64,000 nucleotides of DNA from Coprothermobacter proteolyticus DSM 5265 (GCF_000020945.1 NC_011295.1:496001-560000); one strand, 5' to 3'; shown: positions 46,307 through 55,616, counted from the stretch's first letter. Notes: a model not told the origin generated them from the letters alone. Program-made: numbers and translations.

Positions 46307-48651
46307 AAGACGATTTGGAGAGCCTGGAATACGGCAAAATACTGGCTCAAATAAAATCTCATGCCTCTTCTGAGTATGGCCAGCGTTATCTAGAAACGCA
46401 CTTGCCTTCGTCAGATATCCAGCAGGTGGAGAAGTGGCTGAAGGAAACAGAAGAGGCTTGGGAACTTGTTAGAAAGAACGTCGATCCGTTCACTTTCTTT
46501 GTTTCCGATGTGGATGCCGTGGTGGATCTACTGAACAAACAGGGTTACGTACCCGTTGAGGATTTTTTGAATTTCGTAAAAGCAGCTGACGTTTTGGTGC
46601 AGCTTAGAAGAAAGCTCTCTGCAGAAACAGGCGTGTTGGGCAGTTTAGCTAAACGCATTGTTCCATTAGATGCTTGGCTAAACGACGTGCGCAGCAAGGT
46701 TGACGAAAGCGGGTATGTAAAAGATGATGCCAGCCGTAAGCTTTCCGATATCAGACGTGACCAGAAAAGGCTTTCCAATGAAATTCAAGATAAGTTGCAA
46801 AGGGAAATGGACCGCTACCAGCGGTTCATCTCCGACAGGTTGGTGGTAAAAAGAGGAAATCGCTACGCCATTCCTGTAAAGAGTTCCAATGTACCGCAAG
46901 TGAAAGGCATCGTTTTGGACTGGTCTGGCTCGGGTCAGACCGCCTATGTGGAGCCTTTCTCAGTGGTGGACATGAACAACCGCTTGGAAGAGCTGCGATT
47001 CATGGAGGAACAGGAGATCTACCGCATCTTTCAGGAACTTTGCAGCCAGCTTTATCCCATTGCAGAGGAAATACGTATTTCACTCAGAATTCTAGGGGAA
47101 ATTGATGCAGCTTACGCCAAGGCAAAATGGGGATCTTCCATGCGCGGTACGTTGCCCAAGATATCACAAAATGGGCTTATCAATATAAAAGGTGCCAGGC
47201 ATCCTCTCATCCCACAGGATCGTGTAGTGCCTGTGGACATTGTGGTCCCCGAAGGTCGAATCGGTGTCATACTCAGTGGACCTAACACGGGTGGGAAAAC
47301 GGTAACCTTAAAAACCATTGGGCTCTTTGCCGCTCTGCTAAAGATTGGTGCGCCAGTGCCAGCTGTGGATGCACAACTGCCTCTTTACAACCGCATATTA
47401 ATGGACATTGGCGATCAGCAGAGTATTGAAAGCAGCTTGTCCACCTTTGCTTCTCACATTGCCAGACTAAAAGTCATCGTGGAGGAAGCTGATTCAGGTG
47501 ATTTGGTGCTCATCGATGAGCTGGGTTCTGGTACAGACCCCGATGAAGGTGCAGCCATTGCTGAAGCTGTTGTGGATTTTCTGGTGCGTCGCAATGTCCA
47601 GTTTTTCATAGCTACTCATTTGTGGCGTCTAAAGACCTTAGCAGCTGACCGGAAAGAAATCATCAACGCTTCAGTGGACTTCGACACCGAGAAGCTAAAA
47701 CCTCTTTACAAGCTAAACATGGGTGTGCCGGGAAGGTCTTATGCCTTGGAGATTGCGCAGAAGTGGGGCATGCCTGAACTTTTCATAAGTACGGCGCGTT
47801 CAAAGCTTTCTGAAGATCATGAGCGGGTTGAGAAGCTCATCGAGCAACTTCAAGAACGTGTGAAAAGCTACGAAGACCTTCAGCGCGAAGCTGCCAGACT
47901 TCGTGACGAGCTGCGCGAGAAGAATAACCAACTTGACAAGGCTTTAAGCCAACTAGATGCCAAGAGGACAAAAATACTGGATGAAACCAGAGCAAAAGCA
48001 AAGAGAATATTGGAAGAGGCTGATGAAGAAAGCAAGCGTTTGCTAAAGGAACTTAGCCAGCAGAGTAAAGCCAATCAAAGGGCTTATCAAATACGCGAGC
48101 AAATAAAGAACATGCTTGAAGAAGTCGTAAAAGAGGACGACGAAATGATGGAAAAACAACGCGGTGGACCTGAGCCTATTCCGGTTCAGATCAGAGAAGG
48201 GGATACCGTTTATGTGACTAAGTTCAAACAACTTGGTCTGGTTTTAAAGCTTTCAGAAGACACAGCTGAAGTACAAATAGGACCATTAAGAGCTACGGTG
48301 GCAAAAACTGAGCTGAGCAAGGTTGATGCTTCAGCCATGGAGCATCGTCGTGGCGTGAGCAGTGTCATAAAAGGTGGCAGCGGAGTGGAGATCAACGTTA
48401 CTCAGGATGTCCCCATGAAACTGGAGGTACACGGATTAAGTGTGGACGATGCTTTGGAAAAGGTGGACAAGTACTTGGACCAAGCTTACGCAGCTGGTCT
48501 GCCTTATGTATATATCATCCATGGTCGTGGTACGGGTGCTTTGCTCAGAGCCATTCATGAGTACTTAAGTACTCATCCCCATGTAAGCCGATTCCGCTTC
48601 GCCGAACCCAGCGAAGGCGGAACCAGCGTTACCATGGTTTACTTTAGTTAA
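46288..48651 (+). CDS. mutS2: MutS2 endonuclease (Smr domain)
   Basis: A 787-residue protein: MutS core and clamp, ATPase with Walker A GPNTGGKT and Walker B VLIDELGSGTDP, long coiled coil (about 510-620), and a C-terminal Smr nuclease domain with LEVHGLSVDDALEKV and HGRGTGALLRAIHEYL. MutS2 acts on recombination intermediates and on collided ribosomes rather than mismatch repair. The overlap with pheT indicates co-translation. ATG 46288 follows GGAGG closely; ATG 46303 is an alternative. Confidence 0.94.
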   Translation: MAFKDMKDDLESLEYGKILAQIKSHASSEYGQRYLETHLPSSDIQQVEKWLKETEEAWELVRKNVDPFTFFVSDVDAVVDLLNKQGYVPVEDFLNFVKAADVLVQLRRKLSAETGVLGSLAKRIVPLDAWLNDVRSKVDESGYVKDDASRKLSDIRRDQKRLSNEIQDKLQREMDRYQRFISDRLVVKRGNRYAIPVKSSNVPQVKGIVLDWSGSGQTAYVEPFSVVDMNNRLEELRFMEEQEIYRIFQELCSQLYPIAEEIRISLRILGEIDAAYAKAKWGSSMRGTLPKISQNGLINIKGARHPLIPQDRVVPVDIVVPEGRIGVILSGPNTGGKTVTLKTIGLFAALLKIGAPVPAVDAQLPLYNRILMDIGDQQSIESSLSTFASHIARLKVIVEEADSGDLVLIDELGSGTDPDEGAAIAEAVVDFLVRRNVQFFIATHLWRLKTLAADRKEIINASVDFDTEKLKPLYKLNMGVPGRSYALEIAQKWGMPELFISTARSKLSEDHERVEKLIEQLQERVKSYEDLQREAARLRDELREKNNQLDKALSQLDAKRTKILDETRAKAKRILEEADEESKRLLKELSQQSKANQRAYQIREQIKNMLEEVVKEDDEMMEKQRGGPEPIPVQIREGDTVYVTKFKQLGLVLKLSEDTAEVQIGPLRATVAKTELSKVDASAMEHRRGVSSVIKGGSGVEINVTQDVPMKLEVHGLSVDDALEKVDKYLDQAYAAGLPYVYIIHGRGTGALLRAIHEYLSTHPHVSRFRFAEPSEGGTSVTMVYFS

Positions 48652-48681
48652 GACTGCATCTGCTATTTATGTTTATTATTA

Positions 48682-49044
48682 TTACGCCTTCAGTTTCTTA
48701 ACTTCTTTTATGTTGTTCTCTTCATCCATGATGAGCACCGTAGTATCGACTTCTTCATCGGGTTCTTTCATGGCAAATGCCATCACAATAACGCGATCGC
48801 CTACCACAGCAGATCTTGCTGCTGCACCGTTAAGACCTACTTCGCGTGAATTAGCGGGAGCCGGTATGATGTAAGTTTCAAAGCGCTCACCATTTGTTAC
48901 GTTAGCCACTAATACTTTTTCATATGGCCTCAAGTTGGCTTGTTTTATGAGTTCTTCATCCAAACTCAAGCTGCCTTCGTAATCCACGTTGCACACAGTA
49001 ACGCGGGCATTGTGAATCTTGCTTTTTAATACCGTTATAAGCAT
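48682..49044 (-). CDS. panD: Aspartate 1-decarboxylase
   Basis: A 120-residue PanD, made as a proenzyme. The self-cleavage site is YEGS near residue 25, giving a pyruvoyl group on the serine, and GLNGAAAR and GDRVIVMAF are family motifs. It produces beta-alanine for pantothenate. It is last in the panC-panD pair, 7 bp after panC. Confidence 0.96.
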   Translation of the reverse strand: MLITVLKSKIHNARVTVCNVDYEGSLSLDEELIKQANLRPYEKVLVANVTNGERFETYIIPAPANSREVGLNGAAARSAVVGDRVIVMAFAMKEPDEEVDTTVLIMDEENNIKEVKKLKA

Positions 49045-49051
49045 GCTCTTA

Positions 49052-49915
49052 TCACCGAACCTCTATTACTAAATTATCAATAAGTCTAACCTTGCCCAAA
49101 AACACTGCCGTGGCAATGATGATCTTCTGCGGAGGTTCTATTTTGGGCAACAGCTCCAACGTGTCATAATCCACTAGCTGGAAGTACTGTACCTTAAATC
49201 CTTGCTGAGAAAGAAACCTTGTACAAGTGCCTATTACTTCAGCAGTGCTTATGACCCCTTTTTCCAAAATGAGATCTTTTGCCATTAGTAGCGATTTGTA
49301 AATGGAAGCTGCTTTTTCTCTTTCTTCAGCGCTAAGGTAAGTGTTTCTTGAGGACAAGGCAAGCCCTGAGGGTTCCCGCACTGTGGGTACAGGAACTATT
49401 TCAATGTTCATGTTTAGATCATTCACCATTTCCTCAATAATACGTAACTGCTGTATGTCCTTCATTCCAAAATAAGCCCTGTTCGGACTAACAATGTTGA
49501 AAAGCTTTGTGACCACGGTTACCACACCACGGAAATGACCTGGACGGAAGCGGCCGCACAGGTTCTCATCCAAGTGCTTAACGTCCACAAAAACATCCAC
49601 CTGATTGCCTTTTTTGGGATACATCTCTTCCACCGTGGGCACAAACAGAAAATCCACTCCGTGTTCACTACAAAGCTGTGCGTCCCGATCCATGTCCCTG
49701 GGGTAAACTAGGTAATCTTCGTTGGGCCCAAACTGAAGGGGATTAACAAAATCGCTGACTACCACCACATCGTTTTCTTTTCGAGCGGTGTCGATAAGTG
49801 CTAAATGGCCCTCGTGCAAGTACCCCATGGTCGGTACAAGCCCCACTGACTTACCTTGTCTTTTCATTTCTGCAACTTTCTCTCTCATGGTCTTAATGTC
49901 ACGTACGATCTCCAT
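49052..49915 (-). CDS. panC: Pantoate--beta-alanine ligase
   Basis: A 287-residue PanC with VPTMGYLHEGHLALI (ATP-binding), VSDFVNPLQFGPNEDY, FGMKDIQQLRIIEEM and SGLALSSRNTYLS. It joins pantoate and beta-alanine using ATP. The ATG follows AGGAGG. It is separated from panB by a 255-bp gap, which may hold its own promoter. Confidence 0.96.
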   Translation of the reverse strand: MEIVRDIKTMREKVAEMKRQGKSVGLVPTMGYLHEGHLALIDTARKENDVVVVSDFVNPLQFGPNEDYLVYPRDMDRDAQLCSEHGVDFLFVPTVEEMYPKKGNQVDVFVDVKHLDENLCGRFRPGHFRGVVTVVTKLFNIVSPNRAYFGMKDIQQLRIIEEMVNDLNMNIEIVPVPTVREPSGLALSSRNTYLSAEEREKAASIYKSLLMAKDLILEKGVISTAEVIGTCTRFLSQQGFKVQYFQLVDYDTLELLPKIEPPQKIIIATAVFLGKVRLIDNLVIEVR

Positions 49916-50170
49916 GGCTTGCTAATGCCTCCTATGTAAAACTGACTAAAGCATTTTTTGTTGCTGCCACAATAAGTATGCACCCACAGATGGTGTTTTC
50001 TTTGCGAGCTTCACATTCTTCCCTGCATGGAGTTGTGGCAACCCAGCACCGTGCAGGTAGCATATTCTCATTGTATACACAATATACACAACTATGTGGT
50101 TTATTAATTTAACTGCAAAAGTTTGTAATCCAAATCTTTTAACAGCAAGCAGCTTGTTACTTTCTTGAAG
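49916..50170. other. Intergenic region between panB and panC
   Basis: No gene is seen. It contains a perfect tandem 9-bp repeat, TATACACAA twice (50074-50091), and AT-rich DNA that could hold a panCD promoter on the minus strand. No clear terminator follows panB. Confidence 0.5.
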
Positions 50171-50929
50171 CTACAGCTTGCCTTGTTCCACGTCGTTCTT
50201 GTAACTGCTTACTGCCTTTTTCAGCTCTGCTCGCAAGTCAAAGTAAGGCTTGGCAAAAGGTGGCCTGTCCTTGGTCAGCCCCATGAAGTCGTGGAGCACC
50301 AGTACCTGACCGTCACATTCAGGCCCAGCTCCAATGCCGATGGTAGGTATTTGCACCAGCTCAGTTATTTCCTTAGCCAAAGTGGCGGCCATGTTTTCCA
50401 AAACCAAAGAAAAAGCACCTGCTTCATAAAGGGCCTTTGCACTGCGCTTAAGGTATTCCGCATCTGATATGTCTTTACCACGCTTGCCATAACCCATAAG
50501 TTTGGCGCTTTGAGGTGTAACGCCTATGTGTCCCATGACTGGTATGCCAATTTCTGTAAGCCTGCGTACCAGGTGAGCGACTTCCTCTCCACCTTCAAGT
50601 TTCACAGCGTCGCAGTTGGTTTCCTTCATAACCAGTCCACAGTTTCGCAGGGCTTCTTCAACGCTTATCTGGTAGGACAAGAAAGGCATATCAGCCACCA
50701 CAAAGGTGTTGGGAGCACCGCGTTTTACCATTTCGGTGTGGTAAATGATTTGATCCAAAGTCACCGGTAAAGTGGTCTCCTTGCCTTGAACCACATTACC
50801 CAAGGAGTCGCCCACAAGCAGAGCATCCACGCCAGCCTCTTCTAAGGCGCTGGCAAAGGAAAAATCGTAGCAGGTAAGCATGATTATTTTCTTACTGCCT
50901 TTGAGTTTCTTAAACTGAGTGGCGTTCAT
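50171..50929 (-). CDS. panB: 3-Methyl-2-oxobutanoate hydroxymethyltransferase
   Basis: A 252-residue PanB with MLTCYDFSFASALEEAGVDALLVGDSLG, DMPFLSYQ, VKLEGGEE and GHIGVTPQSAKLMGYGKRGK. It makes ketopantoate from 2-oxoisovalerate and methylene-tetrahydrofolate. It lies 4 bp after the DUF2520 gene, so the two are one transcriptional unit. Confidence 0.96.
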   Translation of the reverse strand: MNATQFKKLKGSKKIIMLTCYDFSFASALEEAGVDALLVGDSLGNVVQGKETTLPVTLDQIIYHTEMVKRGAPNTFVVADMPFLSYQISVEEALRNCGLVMKETNCDAVKLEGGEEVAHLVRRLTEIGIPVMGHIGVTPQSAKLMGYGKRGKDISDAEYLKRSAKALYEAGAFSLVLENMAATLAKEITELVQIPTIGIGAGPECDGQVLVLHDFMGLTKDRPPFAKPYFDLRAELKKAVSSYKNDVEQGKL

Positions 50930-50933
50930 TTTA

Positions 50934-51737
50934 TTAAATGCCTCCCTCCATTATGATTTCCGCCAGCAATCGGTAAACCAAAGACCATTTTTCGCTAAGT
51001 GTGGAAGCCTCTGCATCTATAACTTCCATGTCTTTCCTCACTGCAGGCCCTGTCAAACTGTCTTTACCTAATTTCAAGTAGTTTCTCAGTGTTGTTTCAA
51101 CAATTTCCTTCACAAACAGTTTTTCAGCATCCAGTTCGCCGCTGGAGTGTTCATTACTAGGCGCATCATCATCATCATAAGCAGGTGTGACGCCAGCTTC
51201 TCTTAGCAGCTCTCCGCCTTTAATCATGAGCACATCCACGTAGTTGGAAAGCAGAACAGCTGCCGTGTGGTAAGTGGTCTTTTTTTGAGAATCGATTCTA
51301 TGCAACCTTAGTGGAACAATGCTGGCAAGTTCTGCTGCAATCTGCTCAGCCTCCCTGTTTCCCTCAAAGGTTGCCAGTGCATTAACCAGCAGGTTGTGAT
51401 CTTGCTCAGGTATGGGCAGCCATGGGTGAAGCGATCCGACGTAATTCGCCATAGGCTCAATTACACTGGAAGGGTGGAACCCACTGGTATGAAGAGCAAC
51501 TGTGAAGCTTTGTGAAAACTGCTCAGCCACGTTTTTCAAGGCTTTATCAGATACTGCCACAAAAGCAAAATCGCCTTTCACTTGCGTCGGGTCACTAATG
51601 GCGACTGCACCCACTTTCTTTGCCAAAATGCTGGCATTTTCAAAGGTTCGATTCCAAACGCGCAGACTTCCCATCTTCATTAAGAAAGGAGCAAAGGCTC
51701 CCGCCACGCGACCCGCACCAATAAGCACTATGTCCAT
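50934..51737 (-). CDS. Rossmann-fold and DUF2520 dehydrogenase, candidate ketopantoate reductase
   Basis: A 267-residue protein. The N-terminal Rossmann domain has IGAGRVAGAFA, VAVSDKAL and HTSGFHPSSVIEPM...GSLHPWLPIP, the hallmark of the Rossmann-like/DUF2520 family. The C-terminal domain is helical, with a conserved lysine and asparagine pattern (KKTTYHTAAVLLSNYVDVL). Its place directly before panB, with no panE in the window, suggests ketopantoate reduction. A family of this type, PanG, was reported to do this in Francisella; I recall this and cannot check identity. A TACAAT box lies 11 bp before the ATG, and no ribosome site is seen. Confidence 0.78.
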   Translation of the reverse strand: MDIVLIGAGRVAGAFAPFLMKMGSLRVWNRTFENASILAKKVGAVAISDPTQVKGDFAFVAVSDKALKNVAEQFSQSFTVALHTSGFHPSSVIEPMANYVGSLHPWLPIPEQDHNLLVNALATFEGNREAEQIAAELASIVPLRLHRIDSQKKTTYHTAAVLLSNYVDVLMIKGGELLREAGVTPAYDDDDAPSNEHSSGELDAEKLFVKEIVETTLRNYLKLGKDSLTGPAVRKDMEVIDAEASTLSEKWSLVYRLLAEIIMEGGI

Positions 51738-52250
51738 TTTATGCCTTTATTGTACAACCATTTGCAGTTTTAAGTTCTCTTTCACATACGCCATTGTCTT
51801 TTTTGGTCGCTTTACTTGTAGAAGTTTCAGTTTGAATAGTTTCGGTCACAAGTTACTGAGTAATTTAGCGTAACTAGTGAAAAATGCACCCATGTGGCTT
51901 AAAATTGTATGAAATGGGGCGTACTTAACTAAGGCGAGGGATTTTGTCGAAGTTTCGGTTACAGCTCATTCTTGTTTGATGGTCATTGGTGGTGTGGCAG
52001 AGTTCACGCGAGCAAGTGTTTAACAATGCTGGGTGAGTGTGTGTGTGTATATGTGTGTAACGCTGCCCACGTGAATGTTCTGTGCATGTTCTGAGCATGT
52101 TATGCGCAAGCCGATGTGCAAACGGCTCTCGTGACCAGACACTGCTTACACACAGAAGAATGGAATCGCACAGGTGTCACGGTTACTGCAATTCCACCTT
52201 GCCCTGCTGCGGTTTGTTGGGAGGAGAAGAGATGCGAAGTACCGAAAAGG
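51738..52250. other. Long intergenic region upstream of nurA
   Basis: No convincing gene. Contents: a TACAAT-like -10 for the minus-strand gene (51749-51754), a related pair GAAGTTTCAGTT and GAAGTTTCGGTT (about 51822 and 51960), a GT-rich tract (52037-52058), three direct 11-bp repeats (52075-52107), and a GGGAGGAG purine block (52219-52226). An open frame begins at 52116 in phase with nurA, but its translation has many cysteines and does not look like NurA. Confidence 0.5.
52075..52107. repeat. Three tandem 11-bp repeats
   Basis: ATGTTCTGTGC, ATGTTCTGAGC and ATGTTATGCGC follow each other without gaps. The 11-bp period places each copy on the same helix face, which suits a repressor or activator binding cooperatively upstream of nurA. 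Confidence 0.6.
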
Positions 52251-53435
52251 GTGGTGTTGGCTTTGGTTGACGAGCCCTTTGATTTCCAAACGGGTTTTAC
52301 TGAGTTACCCATGGGACTGGTGGAGGATTTGCTGTCACAAAGTTCCAAATTGGCCGAACACGTCAGAAAACAGATCCAGGAAATGCAGCAAGTTAAGAAA
52401 GAAGTTCGTGAGCAGTTGAAGCGTGAGGGTGTGTTGAGGCGTGACGGGGATTTTGGGTACTATGACGTACCTACCAGCTGCGGAGTGGACGGAGCTTACG
52501 CCACTGAGCGTTTGCTCGCTTTGGACTTCGGCGTTGCTGCCGCTGTTGCCGTGGAAGGTATCATACCGCCCTCCGCAAGAAGTTATTGGTCAGACCCTCA
52601 ACACAAGGCTCATGCTGATGCTTATGCACACAGTGACGACACCCCAGTAATCTTACGGGCGCTCATGATGGAATTTGAACTGGAACTGGCTGAGCAGGCT
52701 CCTCATGATGTGGTGTTCCTGGACGGTTCCATGGCCACCCCCATCATACTCATGGATCAAGCCATAAACCGTCTCATCGAGCAGACTAAACAGGGAACTT
52801 ACCACGCCTTGGCGGTGAAGGTGTTGGAGGGGTTTCCCACCTACTTAAGAGATTACCTAAGCATAAGCTCAGGAAAAAGGTCTGATAAGATCTGGGTTGC
52901 TTCACCTAAATACAGCTCAAATCGTGAGTTTGGGAAAGTTCTCCAATGGCGTATTCCACTGGACGATCGGGCCGTGTTTACCTATGTGCTGGAAGCGGGA
53001 GAGTTTGCCGGCCCTGTTCAGGTGCAGCGGCCAGCTAGGATGTGGCACCTCTCACCACCGGATGAAAACGACGAAGTAACAAAACAACAAATTGAAAAAC
53101 TCATCAATCAGCTAACTTCACTGCAAGTGCTCTACTACAGACCAACAGCCATGGTACCTGCCATGCGTCTGGAAGTGCCTGCACCCGTGGCTACAAACGA
53201 CACCAGGTTGGCCATGCTTTTACAGGCGGTTAAACACCAGTGTATGACTCCCGGGGTTATGGAACCTTTTCCACTTTACATGGCTGATCGCATGGTGAAG
53301 CACATTGGTGCTGCTATGCCGGCTCTGAGGCAAAATGCGACTACTGCATTGACCGAAGATGGCATTGAGGCATTTGACATGGACAACGTTTTCTTCAGTT
53401 TGCACGGCTACAGGAGCGAATCTGGTGGTTACTAA
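52251..53435 (+). CDS. nurA: NurA-family DNA nuclease
   Basis: About 394 residues from GTG 52251; the exact start is uncertain (GTG 52254 and TTG 52257 follow, and an in-frame ATG lies at 52116). The RNase H-like NurA core shows SCGVDGAYATERLLALD, VFLDGSMATP and a late FPLYMADRMVKHIG, which carry the metal-binding aspartates. NurA is a 5'-3' exonuclease that works with HerA in DNA end resection in archaea; bacterial pairs also exist. herA follows on the same strand after a 400-bp gap. Confidence 0.82.
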   Translation: MVLALVDEPFDFQTGFTELPMGLVEDLLSQSSKLAEHVRKQIQEMQQVKKEVREQLKREGVLRRDGDFGYYDVPTSCGVDGAYATERLLALDFGVAAAVAVEGIIPPSARSYWSDPQHKAHADAYAHSDDTPVILRALMMEFELELAEQAPHDVVFLDGSMATPIILMDQAINRLIEQTKQGTYHALAVKVLEGFPTYLRDYLSISSGKRSDKIWVASPKYSSNREFGKVLQWRIPLDDRAVFTYVLEAGEFAGPVQVQRPARMWHLSPPDENDEVTKQQIEKLINQLTSLQVLYYRPTAMVPAMRLEVPAPVATNDTRLAMLLQAVKHQCMTPGVMEPFPLYMADRMVKHIGAAMPALRQNATTALTEDGIEAFDMDNVFFSLHGYRSESGGY

Positions 53436-53495
53436 AATGTGGTGCGGGTATTCGGGCAGGGAAGAACGTGTAGAAGAATATGCGAAATATGTAAA

Positions 53496-53512
53496 GCACG
53501 TAAATTACGTGC
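53496..53512. repeat. 17-bp perfect palindrome
   Basis: GCACGTAA-A-TTACGTGC is an 8-bp perfect inverted repeat around a single base. It is too short-looped for a stable RNA hairpin and fits a dimeric regulator site in the herA upstream region. Confidence 0.6.
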
Positions 53513-53640
53513 ACACGACCCGGAACAGAAGAACTTTTACAGCATGTGGAACTGAAACACGGGAGCATGTTAACACAGTGTCGTTATTTCCTGTGTCGAC
53601 CGCGATGAGGCAAAGTGCTGACCACTTTTGCAGCGGTTCA

Positions 53641-53682
53641 GGTATGACCGGAATGACAGGTGTGGCAGGTATGACAGGCATG
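53641..53682. repeat. Short imperfect direct-repeat array (ATGACAGG-like)
   Basis: ATGACCGG, ATGACAGG, GTGGCAGG, ATGACAGG and a partial ATGAATAA occur in close succession with 1-2 bp between them. Role unknown. Confidence 0.5.
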
Positions 53683-53837
53683 AATAACCAGATCGCGGAG
53701 CCGGATTTTGCATGGTGCCATGATGAGTGAACGCTGCCAATTATGCTCACATTTGAATCCACGTGTCTCTAATCCCAGTGTATTTAAGCGGGGTTTTCAT
53801 AAGGTGAAAACATGGATTGAAAGGAGGCATAAAGGAT

Positions 53838-55616
53838 TTGGGCAAGTATGAAGGGGAACAAATAAAAAAGCTCATGCAAAGGGCCGAACGCGTGGGGACT
53901 CTGGGTTCTCCATCTAGTACCGGTACGCTCAGTGTGGAAATACTAGAAACCGCAGTTTCCAAGAAACTTGTTGGCGAGATGATTTTGTTCAATTTTATTC
54001 AAGATAGCAAGGAGCATTTCGGTCTCGGACAAATAAACGAGGTCATACTTAAGAACAAATGGCTTGAGGATCCCACAATGAGGGCGTTAGCTCGGAGGCG
54101 TGGAAACGTGAACCAAGTTAGCGGCATGCAGGATACTCACCGGGCTGATGTCATGGTAAGTGCGGTTTTTGGGTTGGGTGAAAAGGGTTTCGAGCCAAGC
54201 GTATTGGGTACTGTACCACCTACTGGTACCATGCTTCACTTGGTTAACGACGAGATCTTGGATTTACTTCTAAACCGCTACAAAAACGAAATCTTCTACC
54301 TGGGTCGCATCTATGGTTCTGAGACGAAACTGCCCATGTGGTTCAAGCATTTTGGCACAGGTCCGGCAGGTGCTGGTGAAGCTTATCACATTGGTGTGTT
54401 TGGCAGAACAGGCTCTGGCAAATCTGTTTTGGCAAAAATGATTACACTGGCTTATGCGAGGCACGCCGACATGGGTATTTTCATTCTTGATCCGCAAGGG
54501 GAATTTGCTTTGGGCCTTGGTGATGGTGCTCCCGGTATCAAATCCATGGGAAACGTTCTTTGTAAGCCGGTCTTGCGTAAACTAGGACGTGAAGCTGTGG
54601 TTTACGACATTGAGAACATCTTGCTCCAGGATTGGTACTTGTTTACTCATTTCTTGAAGGAGTTTGGGTTTTTTAGTGACCTTGGCATAAAGTATGAGGA
54701 TTACCAGGAAATCGCTGCGGATTACTTGGAGGATTTTTTACGTGACAGCGGCACCGTAAGCTTTCAAAACCTGAGTGAAGAAACGTTGTTACCTGTTCTG
54801 GATTACTTGTACAGAGTGGCTGAGAAAATTTACGCGGGAAAAGCTGGTTACGACCGAGTGCGTTCAAACGTGGATGAGCTAAAGCAGAAAATGGAGGAAG
54901 GCACCTTTTCACGCACTCAAAGAACATGGAACACTGTTATCCGGTTTTTTAAATGGAGTAGCGGAAAAAAAACTCCTGCTCAGATCATCAACGACCATGT
55001 TTTAACCCCGGAGAAAAAACCTGTTGTTGTCATCGATCTTTCGAAGAAAGCTGAAGGGGTTAGCGAAATAAGTTGGAACGAGTCCATAAAACCGCTCATC
55101 ATTGGTACTTTTCTTGGTGCCCTGGTTCGCGAGGCAGAAAATCATTACAAGGAAGGAAAGAGCCTGAACACGTTGGTGGTCATTGATGAAGCGCATCGCT
55201 TTGTACCCAGTGGCCGACTGGAAAACAGGAACAGTGAATCAGTAAGGCGCACTTTGATTGATGCAGTGAGAACCACAAGAAAGTACGGTCTGGGGTGGAT
55301 GTTCATAAGTCAAACTTTGTCAAGCTTGGACCGGGAAATAGTGGAGCAACTCCGCATAAGCTTCTTTGGTTTTGGGCTTTCCATGGGAAGCGAACTTCGT
55401 TCGCTGACTGAAATCATTGGTGGTTCGCAAAGTGCCATGAACCTGTATCAGTCGTTCCGCGATCCCCACAGCTCATTCGATTTGGAGTCCAGGCAGTACT
55501 CGTTCATGACAGTGGGTCCAGTTTCGCCATTGTCCTTTGCTGGTACGCCATTGTTTTTTAATGCTTTTAACGATGTGGGTGAGTTTCTGCGTGCTAACAA
55601 CTTGGAGATTTACTGA
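53838..55616 (+). CDS. herA: HerA-family DNA translocase ATPase
   Basis: A 592-residue FtsK/HerA ATPase. An N-terminal HAS-barrel-like region precedes Walker A GRTGSGKS (near residue 190); Walker B is LVVIDEAHRFV (near 448), and the arginine and sensor region includes RTTRKYGLGWMFISQTLSSLD. HerA forms a hexamer that pumps DNA and drives NurA. The TTG at 53838 is 10 bases after AAAGGAGG; the in-frame TTG at 53817 precedes that site and is rejected. It is followed by a long non-coding stretch and then the mod/res genes. Confidence 0.88.
   Translation: MGKYEGEQIKKLMQRAERVGTLGSPSSTGTLSVEILETAVSKKLVGEMILFNFIQDSKEHFGLGQINEVILKNKWLEDPTMRALARRRGNVNQVSGMQDTHRADVMVSAVFGLGEKGFEPSVLGTVPPTGTMLHLVNDEILDLLLNRYKNEIFYLGRIYGSETKLPMWFKHFGTGPAGAGEAYHIGVFGRTGSGKSVLAKMITLAYARHADMGIFILDPQGEFALGLGDGAPGIKSMGNVLCKPVLRKLGREAVVYDIENILLQDWYLFTHFLKEFGFFSDLGIKYEDYQEIAADYLEDFLRDSGTVSFQNLSEETLLPVLDYLYRVAEKIYAGKAGYDRVRSNVDELKQKMEEGTFSRTQRTWNTVIRFFKWSSGKKTPAQIINDHVLTPEKKPVVVIDLSKKAEGVSEISWNESIKPLIIGTFLGALVREAENHYKEGKSLNTLVVIDEAHRFVPSGRLENRNSESVRRTLIDAVRTTRKYGLGWMFISQTLSSLDREIVEQLRISFFGFGLSMGSELRSLTEIIGGSQSAMNLYQSFRDPHSSFDLESRQYSFMTVGPVSPLSFAGTPLFFNAFNDVGEFLRANNLEIY

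Larger units (their letters stand above)
53436..53837. other. Long intergenic region between nurA and herA
   Basis: No gene is supported. It contains a 17-bp perfect palindrome (53496-53512), an array of ATGACAGG-like units (53641-53682) and, at the end, the AAAGGAGG ribosome site of herA. An open frame across the array (53359-53730) starts inside nurA and has low-complexity sequence. Confidence 0.5.

Noticed and set aside
51640-51665. tRNA-like GGTTCGATTCC sequence
   Set aside because: It lies within the DUF2520 coding region and no cloverleaf can be drawn around it.
52075-52107. CRISPR-like repeats
   Set aside because: The units are contiguous without spacers and only 11 bp long; no cas genes are in the window.
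52116-52250. N-terminal extension of nurA from ATG 52116
   Set aside because: The 45 extra residues contain several cysteines and prolines, match nothing in NurA, and overlap the 11-bp repeat region's downstream flank; no ribosome site precedes the ATG.
53359-53730. Open frame of 123 codons with a GMTGMTGVAGMTGM stretch
   Set aside because: It starts inside nurA in another frame, has no ribosome site, and its repeat comes from the nucleotide array.
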